From NCBI RefSeq assembly GCF_002897375.1, contig NZ_BFAG01000013.1:1-64000 (forward strand): a stretch of DNA of 64,000 nt. The letters run 5' to 3'. Below the pieces are notes generated by a model that did no database searches, was not told where the DNA came from, and saw only the letters and a list, made by a program, of their open reading frames with translations. Below, piece after piece: positions 22,923-38,156 of this stretch (positions are counted from its first letter, which is position 1; each line of letters starts with the position of its first letter). The translations under genes were made by a program, and so were the position numbers. The DNA is from Deinococcus aerius. Lineage in GTDB: Bacteria; Deinococcota; Deinococci; Deinococcales; Deinococcaceae.

Positions 22923-22928
22923 TAGCCT
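22923..22928 (+). promoter_or_regulatory. -10 box, leaderless start of the Nudix gene at 22935
   Basis: TAGCCT with 6 nt to the ATG at 22935. Confidence 0.6.
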
Positions 22929-22934
22929 GCGCGC

Positions 22935-23540
22935 ATGGCGGACGAGCGGACGGAAGAGGCGCATCCCAACTGGGCCAGGCTGGTCCCGGACGAGGCTCAG
23001 CCCTGGGACACCCTCGCGTCCCGGGTGCTGGTGGACGGCTTCCGGGTGGTGCTGGAGGACCGGGCGCGGACGGCGGCGGGGGTGGAGGTCGTGTACCAGT
23101 ACCGACCACGCGGACCCCGGGCCGTCTTCGTGCTGCCGGTCACCGCGCGGGGGGAGGCCGTCCTCATCCGGCAGTACCGCTACCCTCTGCGCGCCACCAT
23201 CTGGGAGGTCGTGGCGGGCGGCGTGGAGCGTGGCGAGGACCTGCCTGCGGCGGCGGCACGCGAACTCGCCGAGGAGGTGGGGGGAGCGGCGGCAGAGTGG
23301 GTGCCCCTCCCCGGCTTCTACCCCCAGCCGAGCATCAGCGGGGTGGTGTTCTACCCCTTGCTGGCGCTGGGGGTGACGCTGGGCGAGACCGCGCACGAGG
23401 AAACGGAGGTCATCGAGCGCGTCGCCCTGCCTCTGGCCGAGGCGTACCGGATGCTCGACGCGGGCGAGATTCAGGACGGCCCGAGCAGCCTGACCCTCTG
23501 GCACGCCCGGCGGCACCTGCTGGAGCGCGGCCTGCTGTGA
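22935..23540 (+). CDS. Nudix hydrolase, ADP-ribose pyrophosphatase type
   Basis: A 201-residue Nudix enzyme. The Nudix box begins [20 protein letters not shown] and ends VGG, with all metal-binding glutamates in place. The preceding [18 protein letters not shown] is typical of ADP-ribose and nucleoside-diphosphate-sugar hydrolases. Its stop overlaps the start of the IMPACT-family gene by GTGA, indicating coupled translation. Confidence 0.88.
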   Translation: MADERTEEAHPNWARLVPDEAQPWDTLASRVLVDGFRVVLEDRARTAAGVEVVYQYRPRGPRAVFVLPVTARGEAVLIRQYRYPLRATIWEVVAGGVERGEDLPAAAARELAEEVGGAAAEWVPLPGFYPQPSISGVVFYPLLALGVTLGETAHEETEVIERVALPLAEAYRMLDAGEIQDGPSSLTLWHARRHLLERGLL

Positions 23541-24157
23541 CCGGGTCCGACCTGCCCGCCCCCTTCACCACCCTCGCCTCGCCGCACCGCCTGAACGCCG
23601 TGATCGAGAACAGCGAGTTCCTGGCGTTTGCGCAGCGGGCGGACACGCCGGAGGAGGCCCTGTCCCAACTTGCGGCCCTGAGGGAGCGTTACCCGGACGC
23701 CACCCACCACTGCTGGGCGTACCACATCGGCCCCCTGTACCGCTTCCATGACGACGGGGAACCGGGGGGGACGGCGGGGGCGCCCATCCTGCGGGCCATT
23801 GAGGGGCAGGGGGTGGATCACGTGATGGTCGTGGTCGTGCGCTCCTACGGCGGCGTGAAGTTGGGCACCGGGGGCTTGGTGCGGGCGTACGGCGGCACGG
23901 CGGCGGAATGCCTGCGGACGGCCCCGCGTGAGACCGTTCGCCCCCGCCGGACCCTCACCGTCCAGGTGCCCTTCGAACATCTGAGCGCCCTGTACCACCT
24001 GCTGGGCACGTTCGACACGGTGCGCGGCGAGGAGGGATACACGGCCTCGGGCGTCACGTTGGACGTTGGGGTCCACCCGGAGGACGCGGGCGCCTTTGCG
24101 GCGGCGCTGCGGGATGCGACTCGGGGGGCGGCGGGGGTGGAAGGGCCGGACGCCTGA
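23537..24157 (+). CDS. IMPACT-family protein (YigZ type)
   Basis: A 206-residue protein with an N-terminal IMPACT domain ([14 protein letters not shown] and [18 protein letters not shown] are signatures) and a C-terminal DUF1949-like domain. Eukaryotic IMPACT regulates the kinase GCN2; the bacterial role is uncertain, with nucleic-acid or translation links proposed. The GTG at 23537 overlaps the Nudix stop. Confidence 0.88.
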   Translation: MTGSDLPAPFTTLASPHRLNAVIENSEFLAFAQRADTPEEALSQLAALRERYPDATHHCWAYHIGPLYRFHDDGEPGGTAGAPILRAIEGQGVDHVMVVVVRSYGGVKLGTGGLVRAYGGTAAECLRTAPRETVRPRRTLTVQVPFEHLSALYHLLGTFDTVRGEEGYTASGVTLDVGVHPEDAGAFAAALRDATRGAAGVEGPDA

Positions 24158-24173
24158 AGCAGGGCGGGCCCTC

Positions 24174-24179
24174 TATCCT
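24174..24179 (+). promoter_or_regulatory. -10 box, leaderless start of ispF
   Basis: TATCCT, 6 nt before the ATG at 24186. Confidence 0.6.
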
Positions 24180-24185
24180 CCCCCC

Positions 24186-24670
<485 letters not shown>

Positions 24671-24674
<4 letters not shown>

Positions 24675-25129
24675 GTCCCCTGCTCCGCGTCGTGCTGTTC
24701 GAGCCCGAGAAGGCGGGCAACGTGGGAAACGTCGCGCGCACCTGCGCCGTGCTGGGGGCCGAGCTGCACCTGATCCGGCCCTTCGGCTTCCACCTGCACG
24801 ACCGCGAGTTCCGCCGGGCCGTGATGGACTACCTGGAGGGAGTGACCCTCCACGAACACGCGAGCTGGACGGCGTTCCAGGCGTCGCTGGAGCCGGGTGC
24901 GCGGGTGTGGGCCTTTTCCACCCACGCGACCACCCTCTACACCCGGGCGGGATTTCAGCGGGGCGATTACCTCTGCTTCGGGTCGGAGTCGCGCGGATTG
25001 CCGGTGTGGCTGCGCGAGGGACTGCCCGCCCTGAGGCTTCCGCAGCCCGGCGGGGGCCGCAGCCTGAACCTGGCGGTGGCGGTGGGGGCAGCGGCCTTCG
25101 AGGCGGGGCGGCAGATCGAGGGCTGGTAG
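24671..25129 (+). CDS. trmL: tRNA (cytidine(34)-2'-O)-methyltransferase
   Basis: A 152-residue SPOUT methyltransferase modifying the wobble base of leucine tRNAs. [19 protein letters not shown] is the N-terminal signature; [11 protein letters not shown] and [15 protein letters not shown] form the trefoil-knot AdoMet site. GTG start inside the ispF stop implies translational coupling. Confidence 0.93.
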
Positions 25130-25136
25130 AGGGGGG

Positions 25137-25413
25137 TCAGCCGCTCCGCGAACCCCGCTGCGCCAGACGGGCCAGCCACACCAAGCATCGCCCCGACGGG
25201 CAGCGTCACGAGCATCAGCCAGCCCAGGACGAACAGCCCGGCGAGCAGGCAGCCCACGTCCCGCCCGGCGACGACGCAGGGATGGGCGCCGCTCTCGTCC
25301 AGGCGGCAGCCGTGGGCATTCGCCACGGCCGAGGCCACCAGCACGCCGAGCAGCGGTCCGAACGTGAACAGCACCCACAGCACGGCGGCGAGGAGAACCC
25401 AGCGGCGGCGCAT
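25137..25413 (-). CDS. small two-helix membrane protein, apparent frameshift near its end
   Basis: About 92 residues if one base is removed. It has two hydrophobic helices (WVLLAAVLWVLFTFGPLLG; LAGLFVLGWLMLVTLPVG) flanking a HGCRLDESGAHPCVV loop with two cysteines. In the present frame it runs 163 nt into trmL antisense and ends at 24967. Dropping one G in the GGGG run near 25200 yields LVWLARLAQRGSRSG and a stop at 25137, 8 nt beyond trmL, a far more natural end. TACGCT lies 5 nt before the ATG. The interval is not a multiple of three for this reason. Confidence 0.55.
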
Positions 25414-25418
25414 ACCCT

Positions 25419-25424
25419 AGCGTA
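25419..25424 (-). promoter_or_regulatory. -10 box, leaderless start of the small membrane protein
   Basis: Minus-strand TACGCT, 5 nt before the ATG at 25413. Confidence 0.5.
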
Positions 25425-25480
25425 CAAGAGGCCCCACCACCATCAGGACCAGCGGTTCAGGCCCCTACGCCACTTCTCCT

Positions 25481-25531
25481 ATTTCGATAGTCCTCGAATT
25501 GATTTAACTTTGATTCGAAAGGAGTCGAAAT
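25481..25531 (+). promoter_or_regulatory. imperfect inverted repeat, probable ArsR operator
   Basis: ATTTCGA at 25481 and TCGAAAT at 25525 bound a 51-bp imperfect palindrome with TCGAATT/GATTCGA cores, in an AT-rich patch directly before the ATG at 25530. GGAG (25521-25524) is the ribosome-binding site inside it. Such palindromes are typical ArsR-family sites, and an ArsR-type gene is the second gene of this unit, so autoregulation is likely. Confidence 0.55.
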
Positions 25532-25772
25532 GTCACAGCCTGATGTAGAAGTGCCCCGAACGAGGATGAATGCCGAGTACCACCGCATCCTCCAGGGGTT
25601 GCTGAACAACGCCGAGCGGGACCTGCGGCTGGCCCGTGCGGAGAGAGACCAGGCGGCCACCGCGAAAGCCCAGGCCCGGCTGGACACACTTAGGGCGGCG
25701 CTGGAAATCTACGCCTCCAGCCACCTCATCGCGTACGGCGAACGGCCCTGGCCCCGGGAGGCGCGGGCATGA
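25530..25772 (+). CDS. small helical hypothetical protein
   Basis: An 80-residue, mostly alpha-helical, Arg/Ala-rich protein (LLNNAERDLRLARAERDQAA). No recognised domain. GGAG precedes the ATG. Its stop overlaps the ArsR-type start by ATGA, so the two are translated together. It may be a partner of that regulator, which is inference. Confidence 0.65.
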   Translation: MSQPDVEVPRTRMNAEYHRILQGLLNNAERDLRLARAERDQAATAKAQARLDTLRAALEIYASSHLIAYGERPWPREARA

Positions 25773-26353
25773 GCGCCGACCTGAACGCCCGCGCCGCCGT
25801 CTTCCGCGCGCTGTCGCATCCGGCGCGGCTGACGCTGCTGCGGCTGACCTGGACTGAACCCCTGTCCGGCGAGACCCTGGCGCGGCTGATGAACCTCGCG
25901 CCCGCCACGGTCAGTCACCACCTCGCGCAACTGGCGGAGGCGGGGTTGACGACCGTGCGCTCCGACGGACACCACCGCCTCGTCATGGCGAACCACGCGG
26001 CCCTGGGTGTGACGCTCGACACCCTGATTCGGGGGGAGGCCGCTCCTCCCGCCGCCGAGGACCCCTACCGCGCCCGGGTGCTGCGCGCCTTCCTGAGGGA
26101 CGGGCGGCTGACCCGCATTCCCGCCCAGCGCAAGAAACGCGACGTGATCCTGCATGAACTCGCCGCCCTCTTCGAGCCGGGCCGCACGTACACGGAGCGC
26201 GAGGTGAGTGACAAGTTGGCCGAGTACCACCCCGACTTCTTCACCCTGCGGTGCGAACTCGTGGGGCTGGGCCTGCTGGCCCGAGAGAACGGGGTGTACT
26301 GGCGGGTGGTCGGGAGCGACGCCCCCTCTTCCCCGCCCGGGGCCGTAGAGTGA
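25769..26353 (+). CDS. ArsR-family regulator with DUF2087 domain
   Basis: A 194-residue protein. Residues 8-90 are an ArsR winged helix ([34 protein letters not shown] recognition helix). Residues about 110-180 match DUF2087 ([21 protein letters not shown] and [19 protein letters not shown]). No cysteine cluster for metal sensing is evident. The target is probably its own promoter at 25481-25531. Confidence 0.85.
   Translation: MSADLNARAAVFRALSHPARLTLLRLTWTEPLSGETLARLMNLAPATVSHHLAQLAEAGLTTVRSDGHHRLVMANHAALGVTLDTLIRGEAAPPAAEDPYRARVLRAFLRDGRLTRIPAQRKKRDVILHELAALFEPGRTYTEREVSDKLAEYHPDFFTLRCELVGLGLLARENGVYWRVVGSDAPSSPPGAVE
26346..26351 (+). promoter_or_regulatory. -10 box, leaderless start of the aminopeptidase gene
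   Basis: TAGAGT overlaps the end of the ArsR-type gene and lies 7 nt before the ATG at 26359. Confidence 0.45.
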
Positions 26354-26358
26354 CGCCC

Positions 26359-27648
26359 ATGACCTCCACCCCAGCCTCCCAGGAGAAGCTCGCCCGCTAC
26401 GCCGAACTGCTCGTCCGCACGGGCGTCAACCTGCCGAAGGGGGGCAAGGTCCTTGTCCGCGCCCCCGTGGACGCCGCGCCCCTGGTACGCCTGGTGGTCC
26501 GCGCCGCGTACCGGGCGGGGGCCGACGACGTGCGCGTGAACTACGGCGACCCCCACCTGGCCCTCGCCCTGTTCGAGGACGGCACAGACGCTGCCGTGGA
26601 CTACCTGCCCGCCTGGCTCGCCGCCGAGCAGGAGGCGATGGTGGGGGACGGCTACGCCTTCATCTCCATCGTGGGCGAGGACCCCTCGCTGCTCGCCGGG
26701 GTGGACCAGGGCCGGGTCGCGCGGAGAAGCAAGGCCCTCGCCGCCGCCACCCGCGACGTGAGCCGCGCGATCAGCGGGATGGAGGTCAACTGGACCGTCG
26801 CCGCCATGAGCACCCCCGCCTGGGCGCGCCGCGTCTACCCCGAACTGCCCGAGGAGGAAGCGGTCGCCCGGCTGTGGGACGACATCTTCGCGGTGACCCG
26901 CGCCGATCAACCCGACCCGGTCGGGGCCTGGGCCGCACACCTGGACCGCCTGGAGCGCCTGACCACCTTTCTGACCGGGCGGCAGTACAAGGCCCTCCAC
27001 TTCAGGAGCGGGCTGGGCACCGACCTCACCGTGGGGCTGGCGGAGGATCACATCTGGCAGGGCGGCGCGGAGACGGCGAAAAATGGCGTCCGCGCGGTGC
27101 CCAACCTCCCCACCGACGAGGTGTTCACCGCGCCCCACCGCGAGCGGGTGGACGGGGTGGCGGTCGCCTCCAAGCCGCTGAGCGTGCGCGGCCAGCTTGT
27201 CGAGGGCATCCGCGTGCGCTTCGAGGGCGGGCGCGCCGTCGAGGTCAGCGCCGAGAGGGGCGAGGAGACGCTGCGGCAACTGATCGAGACGGACGAGGGG
27301 GCGGCCCGGCTGGGCGAGGTCGCGCTCGTGCCCGCCTCGGCGCCCGTCGCGCAGCGGGGGACGCTCTTCCTGAATACCCTCTTCGACGAGAACGCCGCCT
27401 CGCACATCGCCCTGGGCCGCTGCTACCCCACGAACGTGCGGGGCGGCGAGGACCCCGAGGCCCTGCTCGCGGCGGGCGGCAACGACTCGCTGATCCACGT
27501 GGATTGGATGATCGGCACGCCCGATACAGATGTGGACGGCGTGCGGGCGGACGGCGCACGGGAGCCCTTGATGCGCGGGGGCGAATGGGTGGTGGAGGAG
27601 TCTTCAGACGCGGAAGTCCAGCCTTCGCCCCTAACCGCTGAATGCTGA
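26359..27648 (+). CDS. M29-family aminopeptidase
   Basis: A 429-residue thermophilic-type metalloaminopeptidase of family M29 (Thermus aminopeptidase T / AmpS). N-terminal [17 protein letters not shown] and C-terminal [19 protein letters not shown] and [13 protein letters not shown] carry the conserved Glu, His and Asp metal ligands. Cytoplasmic, dinuclear metal, broad N-terminal specificity by family. Start chosen at 26359 rather than the in-frame extension overlapping the ArsR-type gene. Confidence 0.9.
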   Translation: MTSTPASQEKLARYAELLVRTGVNLPKGGKVLVRAPVDAAPLVRLVVRAAYRAGADDVRVNYGDPHLALALFEDGTDAAVDYLPAWLAAEQEAMVGDGYAFISIVGEDPSLLAGVDQGRVARRSKALAAATRDVSRAISGMEVNWTVAAMSTPAWARRVYPELPEEEAVARLWDDIFAVTRADQPDPVGAWAAHLDRLERLTTFLTGRQYKALHFRSGLGTDLTVGLAEDHIWQGGAETAKNGVRAVPNLPTDEVFTAPHRERVDGVAVASKPLSVRGQLVEGIRVRFEGGRAVEVSAERGEETLRQLIETDEGAARLGEVALVPASAPVAQRGTLFLNTLFDENAASHIALGRCYPTNVRGGEDPEALLAAGGNDSLIHVDWMIGTPDTDVDGVRADGAREPLMRGGEWVVEESSDAEVQPSPLTAEC

Positions 27649-27656
27649 CCGCCCAT

Positions 27657-27662
27657 TACAAT
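27657..27662 (+). promoter_or_regulatory. -10 box, leaderless start of the cyclophilin gene
   Basis: TACAAT with 7 nt to the ATG at 27670; this favours 27670 over the ATG at 27661, which overlaps the box. Confidence 0.6.
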
Positions 27663-27669
27663 GCCCCCC

Positions 27670-28272
<603 letters not shown>

Positions 28273-28285
28273 AGGTCGAAGGCGA

Positions 28286-28319
28286 AAGGCAGGGAGCCGG
28301 AGTTCCGGCCTCCTGCCTT
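28286..28319 (+). terminator. hairpin after the cyclophilin gene
   Basis: AAGGCAGG/CCTGCCTT and GCCGGA/TCCGGC pair with a 2-nt internal mismatch, 14 bp in all; CAGCCTTTCTG follows. The surrounding AAGGTCGAAGGCGAAAGGC resembles dispersed repeats in related genomes. Confidence 0.5.
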
Positions 28320-28355
28320 CAGCCTTTCTGTGGGAACCCCGTGAGAGGGTCGCGC

Positions 28356-28361
28356 TAGACT
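28356..28361 (+). promoter_or_regulatory. -10 box, leaderless start of jag
   Basis: TAGACT, 7 nt before the ATG at 28369. Confidence 0.55.
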
Positions 28362-28368
28362 GAACCCC

Positions 28369-28953
<585 letters not shown>

Positions 28954-28975
28954 GGGGACGGGCGGGCACCCTCCC

Positions 28976-30806
<1,831 letters not shown>

Positions 30807-30807
<1 letters not shown>

Positions 30808-31145
30808 TGGGAGACGTTCCCGAGGAGATACGGGCAGAGGTGAAAGCCCTCATCTCTCTTTTAGTGCGTGGAGACATAGCGAGCATGCACCGTCACGGAC
30901 TGTTTGGAAAATCAGATCTGGAGGTAATTCGAGAAGTACTTGAGTCTTACCCCGGTGAGATGACCATGCCTCCAGACTCCGCGTTTTTGGACTTCGACAT
31001 GTATGGAGACGTGAAAACCGGAACCTTTATGGCGGACTTTCCACTGTGGTTCGACGGAGCCGAGAGTGACTTCTATGCCCTGATCGCACAGGAAGAGAAA
31101 TCAATGAAACGGCGCTTGTATGTCTACGACCTCAGAGTTCCCTAA
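30807..31145 (+). CDS. DUF7668-like hypothetical protein inside the pur operon
   Basis: A 112-residue protein with lower GC than its neighbours. The pattern (ALISLLVRGDIASM, then IREVLESYPGEMTMPPDSAF, then an acidic FPLWFDGAESDFYAL strand region) resembles DUF7668, a family often found as solitary or immunity-like genes. Its ATG lies in the purC stop, so it is read with the operon. It is not a purine enzyme and appears to be an insertion between purC and purS. Confidence 0.6.
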
Positions 31146-31167
31146 CAGCCCACAAGGAGCTTTCTCA

Positions 31168-31437
31168 ATGCCCACCTTTACCGCCAAAGTCTTCGTCACC
31201 CTCAAACCCTCCATCCTCGATCCGCAGGGCCGCACCGTCGAGCGGGCGCTCTCGCACCTCGACCACGCCAACGTGTCGGGCGTGCGCGTCGGCAAGTACA
31301 TCGAACTCACGCTGAGTGGCGAGCGCGCCGAGGTCGAAACGCAACTGCAAGGCATCGTCGAGAACGTGCTGAGCAACCCCATTATGGAGAATGCGCGCTG
31401 GGAGCTGGAAGAGGTGCGCGAGGTGGCGGGCGCGTGA
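31168..31437 (+). CDS. purS: phosphoribosylformylglycinamidine synthase subunit PurS
   Basis: An 89-residue Pur[23 protein letters not shown] is the family signature and [19 protein letters not shown] text closes it. It bridges PurQ and PurL in the FGAR amidotransferase complex. AAGGAG at 31153-31158 precedes the ATG; its stop overlaps purQ by GTGA. Confidence 0.95.
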   Translation: MPTFTAKVFVTLKPSILDPQGRTVERALSHLDHANVSGVRVGKYIELTLSGERAEVETQLQGIVENVLSNPIMENARWELEEVREVAGA

Positions 31438-32117
31438 AGACGGCGATCATTCAGTTTCCCGGCTCCAACTGCGACGCCGACGCCCTGCACGCCGCCCGGC
31501 TAACCCTGGACCCGGACGCCCAGTTCGTGTGGCACACCGAGGCGGGATTACCGGAAGGCACCGAACTGGTCTTCCTGCCCGGCGGGTTTTCCTACGGAGA
31601 CCACCTCCGTTCCGGCGCGATTGCCGCCCGCAGCCCGATCATGGCCGCCGTCAAGGAACACGCCGAGCGGGGCGGTTTTGTGCTGGGCGTGTGCAACGGC
31701 TTTCAGGTGCTGACGGAGGCGGGGCTGCTCCCCGGAGCCCTCTCGCGCAACCGCGACCTGCACTTCCACTGCGCGCCCGTTCACCTGCGGGTGGAGAACG
31801 CGCACACGGCCTTTACCGGGGCCTACGCACCGGGCCAGATCCTCGAGATCCCCATCGCGCACGGTGAGGGCAACTATTACGCCGACCCGGGGACGATTGC
31901 CCGCCTGGAGGCCGAGGGCCGGGTGGTGTTCCGCTACGTGGACAACCCCAACGGCTCGCTGAACGACATCGCCGGCATCGTCAACGAACAGGGGAACGTG
32001 CTGGGGATGATGCCTCACCCCGAGCGGGCCGTCGAACGGCTGCTGGGGAGCGAGGACGGGCGGGGCATTTTCGAGTCGTTGAAAATAGTACCAACTTCCC
32101 GAAGTTTGATAAGATAA
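31434..32117 (+). CDS. purQ: FGAR amidotransferase glutaminase subunit PurQ
   Basis: A 227-residue class I glutamine amidotransferase giving ammonia to PurL. The nucleophile is in [11 protein letters not shown], the oxyanion loop is [14 protein letters not shown], and MPHPERAV carries the catalytic His/Glu. The last ten codons ([11 protein letters not shown]) are AT-rich and contain the operator of the next gene pair, so the natural C-terminus seems to have been replaced when that pair inserted. Confidence 0.94.
   Translation: MKTAIIQFPGSNCDADALHAARLTLDPDAQFVWHTEAGLPEGTELVFLPGGFSYGDHLRSGAIAARSPIMAAVKEHAERGGFVLGVCNGFQVLTEAGLLPGALSRNRDLHFHCAPVHLRVENAHTAFTGAYAPGQILEIPIAHGEGNYYADPGTIARLEAEGRVVFRYVDNPNGSLNDIAGIVNEQGNVLGMMPHPERAVERLLGSEDGRGIFESLKIVPTSRSLIR
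32093..32115 (+). promoter_or_regulatory. promoter and operator of the HTH/PIN pair
   Basis: AACTTC (32093-32098) and GAAGTT (32101-32106) form a palindrome with a CC centre, immediately before TAAGAT (32110-32115), which is 6 nt from the ATG at 32122. This is the layout of an autorepressed leaderless promoter, embedded in the end of purQ. Confidence 0.55.
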
Positions 32118-32121
32118 TAGT

Positions 32122-32484
32122 ATGACGCTGCGCCTGAACCTCGGACGTTACCTGCAAGAACATGACATCTCCGCGTACCGGCTGGTGCAGGAGGTGAAGG
32201 GCCGCGTGGCGCCGGGCACGGTCTACAGCCTGGCCCGCAAGCCCGCGCAGCGTATCGATCTGGATACGGTCGCCAAGATTTTGCAGGCGCTGGAGCGGGT
32301 CAGGGGGCAGAAGGTGGAGATTACGGAGATGCTGGAGGACACGCCCGATGCCATGCTGACCACGCCGCCCGTCTACGACGCCAGCAACCGCAAGGTGTTC
32401 AAGTACAACGGCTACCGTGCCACAGTCGCCCCCGGCCCCTCGGCGCAGGAGATTCTGGACGACCTGCGGGGGCACACGGAATGA
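32122..32484 (+). CDS. helix-turn-helix antitoxin-like protein
   Basis: A 120-residue protein. Residues 1-70 are an XRE-like helix-turn-helix (LGRYLQEHDISAYRLVQEV, then GTVYSLARKPAQRIDLDTVAKI). The C-terminal part (KVFKYNGYRATVAPGPSAQEILDDLRG) is an antitoxin-like tail that could embrace the toxin. It overlaps the PIN gene by four bases (ATGA). Role as antitoxin is inferred from this pairing. Confidence 0.75.
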   Translation: MTLRLNLGRYLQEHDISAYRLVQEVKGRVAPGTVYSLARKPAQRIDLDTVAKILQALERVRGQKVEITEMLEDTPDAMLTTPPVYDASNRKVFKYNGYRATVAPGPSAQEILDDLRGHTE

Positions 32485-32915
32485 CGACGCTGTACCTGGA
32501 TTCCAACGCCTTCGTCAAGCTGTTTACCGACGAAAATCCCGAAGAGGCCGCGCAGGTCGAAGTCGCCCTTGGGAGAACCAGCGACCTCGCCAGCAGCGCC
32601 ATCACCCACGCGGAGGTCTGCGGCGTGTTCGCTCGTCAGCTTCAGCAGGGGCGCATGAGCGAGGAAGCGTACTGGGAGACCCGGCAAGCCTTTGAACAGA
32701 ACTGGGAGCAGGTCAACATCGTCGAAGTCTCCGCCCCAGTCTCCAAGATCGCTGCCGACGTGTTGAAAGCCCACAAGGGCCTGCAGGCGATGGACGCCCT
32801 CCACCTCGCCTCTGCCCTCGCCCTTCGCCAGAGCACGGAAATCAAGTTCCTGACCTTTGACGTGAGGCTGCAAGACGCCGCCGGGAAATTGATGCCGGAG
32901 GCGACATACCCGTGA
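32481..32915 (+). CDS. PIN-domain toxin, VapC-like
   Basis: A 144-residue PIN ribonuclease. The acidic residues are D7 (LYLDSNAF), the Glu of THAEVCG, the Asp of QAMDALHLASALAL and the Asp of LTFDVRL. VapC-type toxins cleave tRNA or rRNA. It is preceded by an HTH partner instead of an AbrB or RHH antitoxin, and followed by a membrane-protein gene whose GTG overlaps its stop. Confidence 0.85.
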   Translation: MTTLYLDSNAFVKLFTDENPEEAAQVEVALGRTSDLASSAITHAEVCGVFARQLQQGRMSEEAYWETRQAFEQNWEQVNIVEVSAPVSKIAADVLKAHKGLQAMDALHLASALALRQSTEIKFLTFDVRLQDAAGKLMPEATYP

Positions 32916-33246
32916 CCTATGTTAGGGCAGCGCTTGTCATAGTCGGTGTCATCGCCGCCCTCTGGGTGACTTTCTTTCATCCACCCCTTGTCCTGACAGC
33001 AGGGCCAGGAGACTATGCCGACGCAAGAGCGCATTGTGGGCAGAGTGCTCAACAAATTGTCGGACAGCAGACCGGTGAATTTGACGACCTCTTCCCAGAA
33101 AGCGCAGCCAGACAAAAGGCGCCTTATAGCCAGGAGTTTCATCGCTGCATGTCCAATGCCAGCGTCCGCACTTCTCAGCTTCTGATTCAACTTGCTGTCA
33201 TCGCCGTAAGTACAGCCGCCCTGCTTTGGGCGACGAGGTTCCTGAA

Positions 33247-33250
<4 letters not shown>
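32912..33250 (+). CDS. two-helix membrane protein in the toxin unit
   Basis: A 112-residue protein with helices at about 5-28 (AALVIVGVIAALWVTFF) and 86-108 (LLIQLAVIAVSTAALLWATRF). The loop between holds two cysteines and many acidic residues. AT-richer than the pur genes. GTG start overlaps the PIN stop, and the end overlaps purL by ATGA. No family recognised. Confidence 0.6.
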
Positions 33251-35496
<2,246 letters not shown>

Positions 35497-35520
35497 GCTT
35501 GGGCGGTGGAGCTGAGTACG

Positions 35521-35567
35521 CGCCCCCTCACCCCCGGCCCCTCTCCCACGGAGGGAGAGGGGAGCAG
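35521..35567 (+). repeat. left 47-bp inverted repeat of the DUF559 unit
   Basis: Begins CGCCCCCTCACCCCC, contains the palindromic CCCCTCTCCC...GGGAGAGGGG hairpin, and ends AGCAG. Confidence 0.85.
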
Positions 35568-35573
35568 GGGGGG

Positions 35574-35909
35574 CTAGGGCAGGTGGGTTCGGATGCTCTG
35601 GATGACGCCCTCCAGGTTGGAGCGAACCTCGCTGTTCCAAAATCGCAGGACTTTGAAGCCACCTGCTTCAAGAAACTCCGTGCGGACAGCGTCATAGGCG
35701 CGGGCAGCTTCCTCGGCATGCTGGGAGCCGTCCAGTTCGATCACCAGATGGGCCTCGTAACAGACGAAATCCACGACGTAATGCCCGATGGGCTGCTGGC
35801 GCCTGAACTTGAGAGTCAGGAACCTGTTCCGCAGGGCATGCCAGAGCATCTGCTCCTCGGGCGTCTGATTGCGCCGCAAAATCCGCGCCTTCTGCGTCCC
35901 CTGCCCCAC
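35574..35909 (-). CDS. DUF559 protein, Vsr-like endonuclease fold
   Basis: About 111 residues matching DUF559, a family with the very-short-patch-repair endonuclease fold. RRNQTPEEQMLWHALRN is the typical start; PIGHYVVDFVCYEAHLVIELDGSQH carries the D...ExD-type catalytic core, and GFKVLRFWNSEVRSNLEGV the end. The start is uncertain: GTG at 35909 or 35924. A longer in-frame extension translates the right repeat as LTPGPSPTGGEG. Function unproven; probable repeat-associated nuclease. Confidence 0.8.
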   Translation of the reverse strand: MGQGTQKARILRRNQTPEEQMLWHALRNRFLTLKFRRQQPIGHYVVDFVCYEAHLVIELDGSQHAEEAARAYDAVRTEFLEAGGFKVLRFWNSEVRSNLEGVIQSIRTHLP

Positions 35910-35940
35910 ACTCCGTGTCGCCACACGACAATCTACCCGC

Positions 35941-35987
35941 CTGCTCCCCTCTCCCCCCGTGGGAGAGGGGCCGGGGGTGAGGGGGCG
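35941..35987 (-). repeat. right 47-bp inverted repeat of the DUF559 unit
   Basis: Reverse complement of 35521-35567 with one A-to-G difference; it ends about 35 bp before the purF start. Confidence 0.85.
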
Positions 35988-36021
35988 TCCGACCCGCGCC
36001 ACCGCCCCAAAGGACTCCCCC

Positions 36022-37440
<1,419 letters not shown>

Positions 37441-37487
37441 AACTACGAACCGAACAACATACGAAGGTATACACTGGGTCCCAGCCG

Positions 37488-37760
37488 ATGGAATTCAACT
37501 GGGACTTCGCTAATCTGGAACACATCGCCCGGCACAAGGTCGAACCGGAGGAAGCGGAAGAGGCCGCAACCGACCCGGACGCCGTTTCGCAGCCCGCACA
37601 TCGGGGACCGGGAGGCCAAGCCCGCTTCGCTTTCATAGGGGCTACAGAAGCAGGCCGCCTTCTTGTCGTTGTTCTTGAGCCCAGGGGTGAGAAAGCCCGC
37701 GTCGTCACCGCCCGTCCTGCCAGTACGGAGGAGCGCCGACGGTACGAACTTCAGGAGTGA
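37488..37760 (+). CDS. brnT: BrnT-family toxin
   Basis: A 90-residue BrnT-like ribonuclease toxin. MEFNWDFANLEHIARHKVEPEEAEE is the typical opening, with the E/H/K motif of the family, and RVVTARPASTEERRRYE carries the catalytic Arg-rich end. TACACT lies 12 nt before the ATG. The antitoxin gene starts 5 nt after the stop, the order usual for BrnT-BrnA. Confidence 0.85.
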   Translation: MEFNWDFANLEHIARHKVEPEEAEEAATDPDAVSQPAHRGPGGQARFAFIGATEAGRLLVVVLEPRGEKARVVTARPASTEERRRYELQE

Positions 37761-37764
37761 GCGT

Positions 37765-38121
37765 ATGACCATCGATTACGACAACCTGCCCGTCATCAAC
37801 AGCCGCGAAGAAATCCCCGAGAACATGACGACCGAGGAGGCCGCCGAGTTCTGGGACACCCACGCTCTCGGCCCCGGCCTCTTCGAGGAAGGCAAGCATG
37901 ACCCGGAACTGCAAGCCTTCGCCGCACGCCTGCGCCGTGACAAGCCCCGGCAACCGCGCCAGCCCAAAGCCACACACATCACCACCCTGCGCCTGGACGA
38001 GGACATGGAAAAGCGGCTCAAGCACGTCGCCGCATTGAAAAAGGTGCCGTACCAGACGCTGCTCAAGCAGTTCGTGGCCGAGCGGCTGTACGAGGAGGAG
38101 AAGCGGTTGGGGGTGATTTAG
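37765..38121 (+). CDS. brnA: BrnA-type antitoxin
   Basis: A 118-residue antitoxin. TTEEAAEFWDTHALG in the N-terminal part is the common BrnA/CopG-partner motif, and THITTLRLDEDMEKRLKHVA with the following helices is a ribbon-helix-helix DNA-binding domain at the C-terminus. BrnA represses its own operon with BrnT. Immediately downstream the GC content drops sharply. Confidence 0.82.
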   Translation: MTIDYDNLPVINSREEIPENMTTEEAAEFWDTHALGPGLFEEGKHDPELQAFAARLRRDKPRQPRQPKATHITTLRLDEDMEKRLKHVAALKKVPYQTLLKQFVAERLYEEEKRLGVI

Positions 38122-38156
38122 GATTTGCGTCTAGCTTTTACTAACCCTTTGCATAA

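Larger units (their letters stand above)
35521..35987 (-). mobile_element. DUF559 gene bounded by 47-bp inverted repeats
   Basis: The left repeat (35521-35567) and the reverse complement of the right repeat (35941-35987) agree at 46 of 47 positions. Between them lies little more than the DUF559 gene. The unit separates purL from purF. No transposase is encoded, so if it moves it must use its own nuclease or a factor elsewhere. Confidence 0.6.

Noticed and set aside
24967..25136. Long C-terminal extension of the small membrane protein
   Set aside because: It is antisense to trmL, Arg/Pro/Ser-rich like typical shadow frames, and is better explained by a one-base frameshift.
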